Program-made: the position numbers and the translations under genes | Notes under the pieces: model-generated | Databases searched by the model: none | Told to the model about the DNA's origin: nothing | Seen by the model: only the letters and a program-made list of their open reading frames with translations | Assembly (NCBI GenBank): GCA_003439945.1 | Contig: QVRM01002168.1 | Span: 79,654 to 143,653 of the forward strand | Direction of reading: 5' to 3' | Length of the DNA: 64,000 nucleotides | From: Dermanyssus gallinae | Taxonomy: Eukaryota > Arthropoda > Arachnida > Mesostigmata > Dermanyssidae | Part shown: positions 8,981-19,312 of the stretch, piece after piece | Layout: every line of letters begins with the position of its first letter | Position numbering within the stretch: position 1 is the stretch's first letter

Positions 8981-11717
8981 CTCCCCCCGATCAGAGCAAA
9001 CGGGGAATGCCGGGGCATTGTATGACTCGATTTCCGATTATAGTATGATCCAGCTATTGGTGCGTTTCACCCCGTTCCTCATCTAGCTTTCCTTTTTCTC
9101 CTCCCACTACGAGTATTGTTCGTTCAGTTTGAATGTTTGAGTGAAAGTTGGCTACCAGGTCGGTAGTACAGTAGTAGCAAAAACGCGTCAAAGTAGTGTT
9201 GTACTTGGGTGTCCACTTGGTTAGTGACTTTCAGAAGTGTCGTGTAGTGCAAACTTCCGTCACAATCGTTCGCCACGATCGTTGTTTATCGGTCATCGAG
9301 GCGCGGTCGAGTTCAGCCAGTAAGTACAAGCCAAACTTAAGTACAAGTCGCCTGACAGCGACCGCGCCCAGACATGCAAGGGAGCTAGCCGACCCAAAGC
9401 CGTCTACAACTACAGCTATCATGCAGCTCTGACTGAACTACTGTTACTGATCGACAACAGCGACCACATTGTGCCTGTATGTCGCTACGCCGGCGATACT
9501 GTCGAGGTCTAGGCAGGCCAAAGAGCTCGACAGTAAAGCGTATGCCCCGGTCACTGCTGCCGCACCCAAGCCCGGCTACTATCAGCGGTATCCCAACCGC
9601 TGAGTTTGCGGGTGTGGCGTCCATCTGCGTCCTTCCCTACCCTATCCACGCACTGGCTGATTCCCTTCCTCCCTCCCTCCCTTCTTCCCGGCATCAAATT
9701 CCCTCACTGAATTCGTTCCGAAAGTCGGTGGTCCGTGGTCGTCGCACAGCGCTGCAGCACCAGCTCCGTCACCTCCACCTGCGGTCACCACTCGCCACAA
9801 CACAACAGTAACGTCGTTGCGTTCGCCCGCGATCAGCAAGTGTATTGTATCGTATTGACCATTGCGCGTCTAAGTCAGTAATATGCAAGGAATGGACGTC
9901 ATCGTAGCACAACCTAACGAAACCAGAACGGTGAACGTGCGCTGTTCGCGGCGGAAAACCGATGCATCAATCAATTAACTATCCAATTAATCGACTAGTC
10001 AATCAGCCACGCACACACACACACACGCATACACACACCTGCAAAACGTTGCCGCTCCAACAGTAGAAGTCAAATATGAATCATAGCAATTATCGTCATT
10101 ATCGACAAAACGACAACAATCATCAACATCCTTGCAAGTCGCTGTAATTGGCATAGCAAAGCGAAATCAGGAAATCAAATATCACCTAAGTCAGTCCTAT
10201 TTACGAGTTCCGCTGCACGCCACAATCATATGTGGTCGTGTCAAACCTTCAAACATATAGGCGTGTATGTTTTGGCCATGGCGATCACTTGCTAATTTGC
10301 TACGAATATGAAATATTCGAAAAACTTGTCACTGAGTCGTGCAGTGGCGCAGACGCGTTCCGTATAGTCTTTCAGTTCATTATAGGAGTTAGGTCTGGAC
10401 GAACGTTGCGCTGCAGGCGAACAAAGTTGCTCAAATGTGTTTAAAAGCCGACAGGTCGGACGCTGAAACGTCCGCCGGTAAATCGTCGTAACTGAAAGGG
10501 AAAAGGTTTTGATTTTCCCAAGGTGCTGGGTATACAATCGATCTTCGCAGCGACTAGCAGAATGGGGACAACGTAACGGCGCATGTCATTAAGGGTTGTG
10601 TTTCACCTACATGGTAGATCGTCGCACACTATGTTGCCGTGTAGTGGAGGCAATTGAGCAAAGATATTCTGCGTTTGAACTCCCACCGTCACACTGTCGG
10701 CTTGCAGTAGACTTTGATTCAACAAAGTAATTATGCCAAGCCAAATAGAGAAGCGTTGATTGCTAATTGCATTTCGCGTGCATTGCATTGTCCTCAAACA
10801 CAGGTGGATTCTTAAGAGGAGATGCATTTTTGGTTAATGCCAGAGGAAAACCTGAGTGTTAAATGCCAAAACACTATAAAGTGTACATGCAGACGCAAGC
10901 GACTGGACTGAAATTGATTTTCTAAGAAATCCACAACTTGAACAGCCTGCGGCTGTAAACAGTAGGATCTTCAATTCCTCTCAAACAGTAGACCTTTATA
11001 GTTCAGTCCAGGAGTGGCAAAAAATACATTAGGAGTTGGAAACGCTACTGGCGCTAGTATTAGTCTTCACTATATTTCAGGTGAGCAATCCAAAGAGTGC
11101 AAACGAATTTAAATCGATTTTCTGGCTGCCACTTTTAGCTGACTGATGATTGAACGTTATGCTCCGTCAAAATTGACTTTTCTTCTTCTCCTTCTTCTTC
11201 TGCTTCTCTAAAGAACTTTTTTTCTACGGCGGCGGACTCTACTCATGTATTATCCGCACACAGACGGGCGTCTACATCAACTACTCAGTACGCCAATATA
11301 GCGAATGGCACGTCGTCGTGTTTATACTGCGAACCCTACATTTGGCGTGCCGAGTAGTAAAGTCCTACCAAACGCTTAATGTCACGCAGACGTTAAGCTC
11401 GTTGACTCTATTCAGGCTGGTTCAAGCGTTGTTCGACGACTCCTCAGGGGCCACTTTACGCACCCTTCAACCCGCTATGTGGTGGCCAACACGGTTGAGT
11501 AACTTTGAGCTCTCGTCCTAGACGCAGCTACACACGTGTGGCTATGCCAATAACCTCCGGTAGAACATGCACCGTCTATTTGGCTGGGCATCGTCTTTTT
11601 TATTGTCGTCAGATTACTTGCTACTAATAGAAATACTTGCAGTAATAATGCCTCCCGGTATGCACGGCTATGTGGTGCTAAACAGCGACAGCAGCAGCAG
11701 TCGCGTTGGCAGTACGT
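8981..11717. other. No recognisable gene
   Basis: 9060-9900 has exon-like, balanced composition with open frames on both strands but no domain. A short frame at about 9883-9981 (MQGMDVIVAQPNE...) is too short to judge. 10010-10040 has a short (CA)n run. 10040-11717 shows nothing recognisable apart from a CTTCTTCT patch near 11180-11205. Confidence 0.4.
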
Positions 11718-11742
11718 GGATAGTCTAGTATCGTTGTGACTA
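11718..11742 (+). repeat. Target-site duplication, left, of the SINE-A dimer
   Basis: A 25-bp direct repeat of 12259-12283 with one C/T mismatch. Core: GATAGTCTAGTAT. Confidence 0.85.
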
Positions 11743-12258
11743 ATGTGACGGCGTGGTCTAGTGGGGGGACTAGTGCGCTAGTCATGGTTGTCATCTACCG
11801 GAGTGTCGCCCAGTGTTCGATCCCCGTTGTTGGTCGAACTTTCTTTAAGCGATGCTCATTGAGAATAGATGATACATAAACCATACCGCTGCTGAGAGTC
11901 AGCGGCCATGCTGCTGCCACAAGGACTGTTGGGGAAACCCTAGATATCTTAACATGTCCGGCCCTCGGTGCACTGAAGATATACCTCAGGTTAAGTTCCA
12001 AGCCCGTAGAGGACGGAGAATGCATGCGCTAGTCATGGTTGTTATCTACCGGAGTGTCGCCCAGTGTTCGATAAATGTTGTTGATCGAATTTTCTTTGAG
12101 CGATGCTCATTGAGAATAGATGATAAATTATACCGCTGAGAATCAGCGGCCATGCTGCCACGAAAACTGTTGGGGAATCTTTAGATATCTTAACATGTCC
12201 GGCCCTCGGTGCATTGAAGATATACCTCAGGTTAAGTGCCAAGCTCGTAGGGGACGCA
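11743..12258 (+). mobile_element. tRNA-derived SINE, family A, head-to-tail dimer
   Basis: Two tandem copies of a SINE of about 270 bp. Copy 1 (about 11749-12024) begins with a tRNA-like head: box A TGGTCTAGTGG at 11754-11764 and box B GTTCGATCC at 11815-11823, the spacing expected of a polymerase III internal promoter. A tRNA-unrelated body follows, with the landmarks GCGATGCTCATTGAGA, ACCATACCGCTG and GATATCTTAACATG then CCGGCCCTCGG. Copy 2 (about 12025-12258) repeats the body but lacks box A, and its box B is decayed. No coding capacity is visible, so movement would need a LINE encoded elsewhere. The whole dimer is bracketed by a 25-bp direct repeat, so it probably inserted as one unit. 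Confidence 0.85.
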
Positions 12259-12283
12259 GGATAGTCTAGTATTGTTGTGACTA
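12259..12283 (+). repeat. Target-site duplication, right, of the SINE-A dimer
   Basis: Partner of 11718-11742. Confidence 0.85.
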
Positions 12284-12396
12284 CTGCTCTCGTGGACCCG
12301 GAAAATTGCGGGAGTCTTTTTTGATAGCGGCTATCGTTCTATATCTCTTTTGTGTGGCTCTTCTCTCGTTTGCAAGGGATCGGATGATCGTGTATT

Positions 12397-12413
12397 GGGG
12401 GGGGGGGGGGGGG
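12397..12413 (+). repeat. Poly-G tract (17 G)
   Basis: Uninterrupted run of 17 guanines. Its length may be unreliable in the assembly. Confidence 0.9.
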
Positions 12414-12878
12414 AGGGCACAAGAGTCGTTGTGCGGTGACATTGGGTGACATCGTGGCATCAGAGTCCTTTGGCCTTGACGACGACGACGACGAACCTTG
12501 AGTAAATCGCCCTGGGCAACCAGAAAGTAGGGATAAAGATGAAGCTCGAAGCCCAAACAGCGAATGCTGAGCGACGTAGAAAAGACTGATGTAGGCCGAC
12601 GAACACACGATCAGAAGGCATCGCAATCACAGGCCGGCCCCCACCGACACGAGGAGAACAAGTCGTCCTAGATACCGAGAGTAAATGACGAGAACCTGCG
12701 GTGAGAGAGAGAGAGAGCGCGCGAGGGAACACTAACACAAATCTAGCAAACGAACAAACGCAAGTAGGTAAATAGAACGAAGAGATAGAAAACGACATTT
12801 GAATGAATGCTTCGTCGTTGACTGGCTGCATCCGCTACGGCCGAATCCTAATAAAAGGCGAACTTCAATCGAATGCTG

Positions 12879-12879
<1 letters not shown>

Positions 12880-12910
<31 letters not shown>
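12880..12910. repeat. (ATT)n microsatellite
   Basis: About ten ATT units. Confidence 0.95.
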
Positions 12911-12911
<1 letters not shown>

Positions 12912-13660
12912 GAAATACAATATAAACACTCCATACTAGCCTTTGATGGCTTTGAGGAACTGTGAACCTCTGTACAAATGTAAACCACTCATGAGGGTAA
13001 TAAAACCTATCTATTATTATTATTATTATTAAAGCTTATCTCGCTACAGTGGGTCGTTGTCTGTTTATGGCAGTTGCTCACCCGCGTACAGGTGGTGCCC
13101 ATGCAAAAGTGGCGACCTTCAACTGGCGCCATTCGAGCGCGAAACCTCGATTAGGCCTACCGCAAGGAGAGCGCCGATGCCACGTTAGCCTAGTTTCTTC
13201 GTCTCCTCCTCCTCCTCCTGATTCGAATAAGGAGCCCAGGCTTGAGACGCCGTCGCCTCTGACTTCCCCAACCTCTCAAAAGAAGAAATCTATTATTGAT
13301 AGCCCCCTGATTCATTGCAGGGACGTGGCAAGAAGACAGATAGAGCAGCGGCGAAGCTGCTAAGTGTGCCCGAGGGCATGGTTATCGTTACGTCTGTGAA
13401 TGAACGTGTAGACGGCCGACGTATGTGCCGTCCCACTCGGCTCGAAGCCATTCTAACAGGGTTCTCAGGTAGGCATGCCTCATGCCCCAATGGCTATTTC
13501 TAGAACTACTATTTTTGTTATGACTAGCACCACCACTGCTGCTGCTGCTACGGCGTCGTGATGGTCGTGTGGCGATAAAAGAGTGGTGACACGAAGTCAG
13601 AGCCGAACAAGCAACACTCCATAAAGCAAACTCATAGTTCAATTACCGACAATTATAGTT

Positions 13661-13752
13661 GGCGTACTTCCAGCCCTGATTATCGAGTGGCGAACTTCCA
13701 GCAAGCCCGACTATCGAGTGGCGAACCTCCAGCAACCCCGACTATCGAGCGA
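13661..13752 (+). repeat. 31-bp minisatellite, three units
   Basis: Units start at 13661, 13689 and 13720, each reading GGCGAACYTCCAGCA then CCCGACTATCGAGT. The first is three bases shorter. Confidence 0.85.
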
Positions 13753-14231
13753 CGAATAAACACGCGTTTAGCATCGCATCGGCGGTAGGAGATGACGCCA
13801 CCCGATTGGCCGAAAGAATAATGCTAGCTTTGCTTAAGGAAATCTTTACAGCGAACGAGTATGAAACATTCCGCTATATTGATATGCAAGCATTCTTGCA
13901 TTTACATTTATGTAAGTATATATAAGGAGAGTGATATCTAGAACTAGAGCAAAAGCTAGAATTATTCCGCAACAACTTCTTCTTTTAAGTGCTGCAAGTC
14001 TTTCAACTACCTTTTTAGCGCTACCACCGTGCCGGGGTAGACTAAGTACTCTTTTTAATTATCACCATAGTTGTCATCAGCATACAAGGCAGAAAATGTC
14101 TTTCACCATACAGTTTACAATTGTGAAGACGAAGAATAGGGATGCATTAGTAGATGATCAGCCAATAGCAACAACAAACTGGTATATAGACAACCAAATA
14201 GTAGAAATATGTACATATACATGCAACCTTG
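13753..14231. other. No recognisable gene
   Basis: Mixed composition. An open frame from 13931 runs into the following TA repeat and is not convincing. Confidence 0.45.
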
Positions 14232-14262
<31 letters not shown>

Positions 14263-14305
14263 GCAACCTTGTATATATATATATATATATATATATCTAT
14301 ATATA
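14232..14305. repeat. Duplicated (TA)n microsatellite with ACATGCAACCTTG spacer
   Basis: ACATGCAACCTTG precedes each of two (TA)n tracts, so spacer and tract were duplicated together. The first spacer begins at about 14219. Confidence 0.9.
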
Positions 14306-15000
14306 AGGCGCTGCACTCCGGCCGTTCCTTAAAGCCCGCTTACCTACTGTTCATATGATACTGCACTCTAAGGACTTCTCCTTGCGCACTGCCTTCTGTA
14401 GCACTCGAAGGCTGTGAACATTGTAGGCTCCTTAAATGAATTGACATTTTAGAATTATACTAAGAGGACGACGTCTGACCAATGTTACTTAAATATGCAT
14501 GCATATTCTCACATATGGTTATGAACGCACCACGATTATGCAAGTATGTGCAACTTTGGGTGTCCGTAGCTGGGACGTTCCTTTAGCACGTGTATGTGCT
14601 TGTGGAAACCGGTGAAAAACTACACCCATAATTGCTTTCATGGATATTTGTTTGTTTACACTGTTTTAGACTGCAAGATATGCAATCATGTACACTGCTG
14701 GAAGCGGCGGTAGAAGCACGGTTTCAAAAGCTAAACCGCACAGCCGTAGGATAAGGAGGACAAAGGATAAGTTGAAGCATTTGTGCGTAGAAGTAGCAAA
14801 TTAATAAACAATCCGTCCAAAAATTGTTTGAAAGTGATTTTCACATGGATGCGTGGGGACAATGCCTGTACTGACGCATACATAGAGTGCTGGTATACGT
14901 TTCATGAGACAGCTAAGAAAACCATTGTGATCGCGTCGTCGCCTTGAAAAGGCTTGGGCAGTCGGTGTCCGTTCTGAGCCAGGGCACGGTTGGACCCTCG
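14306..15000. other. No recognisable gene
   Basis: AT-rich to balanced sequence without long open frames or repeats. Confidence 0.5.
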
Positions 15001-15573
15001 TGGTGTTCTCCGTTCTTATTGTTGTTGTTGTTGCTGCTGCTGCTCAGCATTGCGCCTGGCAAGGCACCAGAGGACAAGCGGACCTTTGTTAGCTGACTGT
15101 TCCAAGGCTTTTGCGAAAACGTGACGCCAACGCTCGCCGCCCTGACTTCAGCGTTGAGGTCCGCCCTAACTTCTCCCTGTCCCACTGTCGTCTATATGTT
15201 ACCATCTCTATCAATACGTTTTCTGTCTCTCTTGCTCAATCCGGTGTCTCGTTCTTCTCTCTCTCTCTCTCTCTCCTTCTCTCCCTTGTTCCTTTCCGAT
15301 CAGCCTTTACCCCTCTCATCCGCTCGCTCTTTTCTCGTTTCTGTATCTCTCACACCGATCGAAAAGGACAAGACCTTTTGCTGCGACCCGAAAATGTCCG
15401 CCCGACAGAGAACAATGACGTCCAGGCAACTGGGCAATGAAAGCTTGACGATGGCAGAAGATGTGCGGGGCGCACAAACAGCGCAGAAGGACGACAATTG
15501 TTCAGTGCGAGCCACAATCGCTCTCTCTCTCTGCTGCTGCTGCCGCCACCGCCTATACCGCTGACCCTGCTCG

Positions 15574-15664
15574 ATGGACGACGACGACAACAACAACAAT
15601 AACAACCACAACAATGACAACAATAGCAACGGCAACAACAACAGCTACAACAACAACAACAACG
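15574..15664 (+). repeat. Impure (AAC)n microsatellite
   Basis: CAA/AAC triplets with GAC and GGC interruptions. Confidence 0.9.
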
Positions 15665-15819
15665 ACGTCGATGGCGGCGGCTTAAAGTTGTCCTATTGGA
15701 TCTTAACACATACCCTTACCCATCTTCCTCCTCTTTTTCCTTCCCAGCCACCAAAAGTAAGTTGCCTTTGGGGACGCCAAACGACCTCGCCGTCGGTTTT
15801 ACGATCGACCATCAGTGTA

Positions 15820-15841
15820 ATGATGATGATGATGATGATGG
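15820..15841 (+). repeat. (GAT)n microsatellite
   Basis: Seven TGA/GAT units. Confidence 0.9.
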
Positions 15842-16943
15842 TGATCACGATGGAGGCGCAGAAAACGATGATGTCGTTGATGATGATGCCGACGAACTCG
15901 ACGACGACCCCACTCGACAGGCAGGGCGCACCGCTTCTGTCGGGGGGGGGCTCCTGGCTGTCGTCGGGACAACCGGCCTGTCTTCTGCTTGCCTTCAGTC
16001 AGCCTGATTATTATTGGCTAGGGAGAGACGAGACCCCCGAAGAGCCGAGGGGCCATGGATATGAGACGTATCGCAGCTGACCGACCCGCCGCCGCCGCCG
16101 CGCCGTAATCGTGTGTGTTTGGGGGGGGGGGGAAGGGGGAGGGGCGAGGGGTGATCGGCAGGGCTGATGATGTTTGCAACTCGGCCAGCCTCGGATGATC
16201 TCTTTCGGGGAGAGGAGTTTTCGGCCAACGGACTTATGCCGCCCGCCGTCGCCATGTGTAAACACCTCATACTGCCACTAGTGGGACACTACGACCAACA
16301 ACCATCGTCCGTCTACGACTCGTCGTCAGCTGATAACGAAAGGCGCGCGCCAACAGCGACCCGCACGCGTATAAGCTGTCGCGAGACGCTATATTGGCGC
16401 TGATAACTCGAGAAAGTAGAGGCGCGGGGAACAAGCACGCAAGCAAGTGAGCGGGAGAGAGAGAGAGAGAAACACTGGAAGGGTTGCCCGTGGATGGGCT
16501 TTCGAAGCAAGATCCTTTCCTTCCAATCTCATTCGCCATGCCAAACTGCCTGTGTGCCTCTAGTTGTTGGCCTTAGCCCAGTCCCGGGCCCCCTGAAGGG
16601 CGCCCCTGAAAGGATAAGCCTACTTTCGCGGGCGAAAACAGGCGCCACCACGATGCGGGACTGCCGCATCCAATAGATGAACGTTGCAGAAACAGCAGCA
16701 GCCGCGGCACGCAATCCGAAACAACGAGATTCACACAGAACACGGGACGCCGCCTATCTCGCGTTGGGTTATTTTGAACCGAATTAGCCGTTTGCAAGTA
16801 GTCCTGCTGACTCGTAAAATTCAAGCATAGTGAAAAAAATATTTGTTGGGACGATTGTATTAGCGGCCTACCTATTTAAAGACTTGGCCAACTAAACGCT
16901 CTATGATAAGGTGGCCTTGGTTACAACGATGTTGATAAATTGA

Positions 16944-16947
<4 letters not shown>

Positions 16948-16975
<28 letters not shown>
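16948..16975. repeat. (TA)n microsatellite
   Basis: Fourteen TA units. Confidence 0.97.
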
Positions 16976-16978
<3 letters not shown>

Positions 16979-17683
16979 CATGTTAGATTAAGTAAGGATG
17001 AAGAAAATGAGCCTCTGAAGTTTTAAAGGTATTGTACGACGTCGCCATATTCGTCAAGGAGCTTTCAGAAGGTAACAGCTGAAACTAACACTATTTTTTA
17101 CGGCAATCATAGTTTTCTGCGTCTTGTCAAAGTAGGTTCTTGGCATTAATAATTGATTGATTTTTAATACATGGTCTGCTATCAGTGTCCAACCATACCC
17201 GTTTTCATTTTTTAACTAATGACATGACAATTAGTATTACAAATATTAGGATATATATAACTTCCAACAAAATGTGAACAAATATCCGTAGAAAAAAAAC
17301 ACAACAAAAATCAGCACAACTTTTGCGATGGGAACCGTTCGTTCGTTTGTTGGCTCTGGCTCATCTGTGTTGTGGAGGGGATACAGAGTATTCTTGTGCG
17401 AAGTAACTATTTTCACACATCGACCAAGAGGAGGAATAGAATGGTTAGCTGCTAACGGTATGCTGCCTCTGTCGCAGCGTCTAATTGCGACTGTTGCCGC
17501 CCCCCCCCCCCCCTCCCCCGCCGTAACCGTCGTAATCGGTGACTGAAGTGGGTCGATCACCTACCTGCAGGGCTAATAAGTAATGGCCAGGTGCAATGGC
17601 AAGTGGCTTCTTGCCGAAGAGTGTCATGTCGTCTTTCTCCGTCCGTTAGAGACCGTTAGACATGGGAGACAATCGTCGAAAAT
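16976..17683. other. No recognisable gene; poly-C tract
   Basis: A poly-C run lies at 17500-17513. Open frames on both strands at 17246-17560 are mutually overlapping and lack any domain. Confidence 0.45.
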
Positions 17684-17865
17684 ACTTTCTAGGCTGACTC
17701 TCATCCAAGATTTAACACGTCTATGGGACTGCTTTTCGCATTGCTTCATAGACGGACTACCCCCATAAAGACAAATGTGCAACGGTGGGAGTTCGAACCC
17801 GCGCACCCATGTGTCTCCTCCGGTTGCCAGGCGCAGACTTAAGCCACTACCACGCCACCAGGCTC
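17684..17865 (-). mobile_element. tRNA-derived SINE, family B (minus strand)
   Basis: Read on the minus strand from 17865: a tRNA-like head GGTGGCGTGGTAGTGGCTTA (box A region), then box B GGGTTCGAACT (plus-strand complement around 17790-17801), then a body shared with 55332-55505. Shared landmarks are GTCTGCGCCT, ACCGGAGGAGACACAT, CCACCGTTGCACATTTGT, GTCCGTCTATGAAGCAATG and GTTAAATCTT. Most bases agree over about 175 bp. There is no coding capacity, and no clear target-site duplication was found. Confidence 0.8.
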
Positions 17866-19134
17866 GACGGAGAAAATCGTCTAATAGTAGAGAATCGTCG
17901 CATAGTTTAGTCCGCCCCGCCGGCGGCGGCCGCTATGCTGGATAGAGCGTACGAGATGACGATAGAACTCTTTGTTGCGGTTGTCGCTGCAGTCGCACAA
18001 CGTAGTATGGTAAACGGGGACCTTGACAACAACAACAACAACAACGACAAAGTTCGCCGCTCGACAAGAGCACGCGGTCGCATAGGCGGCCAAATCGAGC
18101 GTTCCGGGCCGAGTCGACGGCTAGCGAGCAACCGAGCCCCCCGAGAGCCAACTTCACTCAGTCTGAGGCCACCACTGCTCGCACTTATTCGATATTCGGC
18201 AGCCATTCAAGCCAAGTTTCGTTTTTATGCTAAAATCGCTTTCTCTTTCTCTCCCTCCCTCCCTCTCCCGCCCTCTCTCTCTCTCCATTTCTTGAAGTTT
18301 GCCTCCGTCTCTTTCTTGTCAATTATCACTCTCTATCCGAATTGTTCTTTCTTTTACTCTCTCTCTCTCTCTCCCTTTCTTTTTCGCCTCGCCCATTTTG
18401 CTATTTCTTAATATTTTTTTCTCGCTCAATTGTCTTCTTAGCTTTCATTTCGTTCACAGTGAGACAGGCACTTTGCTAGCTGGTCGACCAACTGCAGCAG
18501 TAGCTTCTGGCAGCAACAGTAGAATCCGCTGTAGCTGTAGTGGTACAGTCGTGGTACCGATGCGCACTCCTCCTTGTCGGCTGGACGAAGTCGCCAGTCG
18601 CGCTGAGCGTCGAATGAGCCAGCCTCAGCCGAGCTCTCTCTCTCTCTTCCCGTTCTTATTGTCGCCGTCGTCTTTCCGCTGGCAGTGCATCTCGGGGAGT
18701 CACGAGATACCCCAGTGTCCACCCTCCTCGGCACCCCGTCGGTCGCCCTCCCTCGTATCCTCTCGGGCGCCCGTGGCTCGGCTGTGTGACAACTCTCATA
18801 GCAGTCTCGGCACGTTTTGCGAACCCCATCTGCGTTTACGGGGGAATGAATACCGGCCATGACAGACAGTAGCAGCGGCTCTCAGAGCGTCTGTGCACAA
18901 AGAGCGCAGCAAGTCGCGTCGGCACGCCGGGAAGGAACTTTTGCATTCGTCGAAAAGCGTGCAAAAGTTGAGGGGGGGGGGGGTGGAGGGGTTTGGGCAA
19001 GACGAGAGAAAACGGGCGTCACACAATGGCATGAGCTGGCAGGCTTGTTGGCATGCGGTTTCATGCAGAGAAATTCTCTAATTCATAATCATCAACGGTT
19101 TCGAGGCGAATTTATGAGACAAAATAAATGAGAC
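17866..19134. other. GC-rich block without a recognised gene
   Basis: Features include a short AAC run at about 18028-18045, pyrimidine-rich DNA with CTCTCT runs at 18240-18425, and a G run at about 18971-18983. Several long open frames overlap in both orientations. The arginine/serine/leucine-rich translations look compositional. Confidence 0.45.
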
Positions 19135-19279
19135 AGCAACAGCAACAACAACAAAACAACAACCATAACAACAACGACAACACTAACAACAACAACAACA
19201 ACAACAACAACGACAACACTAACAACAACAACAACAACAACAACAACGAAAACAACAACAACGAAAACAACAACAACGA

Positions 19280-19311
<32 letters not shown>

Positions 19312-19312
19312 G
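19135..19312 (+). repeat. (AAC)n tract with higher-order units
   Basis: About 178 bp of CAA triplets. Inside it, a CGACAACACTAACAAC block occurs twice in tandem, and CGAAAACAACAACAA occurs three times. The frame is open as poly-asparagine, but the flanks are not protein-like. Confidence 0.95.

Larger units (their letters stand above)
12284..13660. other. No gene; simple repeats
   Basis: Holds a 17-G run (12397-12413), a short GAC run (12477-12492), (GA)n (about 12703-12718), (ATT)n at 12880-12910 and 13012-13030, and (CTC)n near 13203-13218. Open frames crossing these are repeat-driven. Nothing else is recognised. Confidence 0.5.
15001..16800. other. GC-rich simple-sequence block
   Basis: Contains short TTG/CTG runs (about 15018-15042), (CT)n (about 15257-15275), an AAC/CAA triplet tract (15574-15664), (GAT)n (15820-15841), a G run (about 16120-16132), (CCG)n (about 16086-16100) and (GA)n (about 16456-16470). 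Long open frames appear in four or more frames at once and code for poly-N, poly-D or poly-C. I regard them as repeat artefacts. The block could hold a promoter or untranslated exon. Confidence 0.5.

Noticed and set aside
11749..11830. Functional tRNA gene
   Set aside because: Box A and box B are present, but the acceptor and anticodon stems do not pair properly and the sequence continues into a repeated SINE body.
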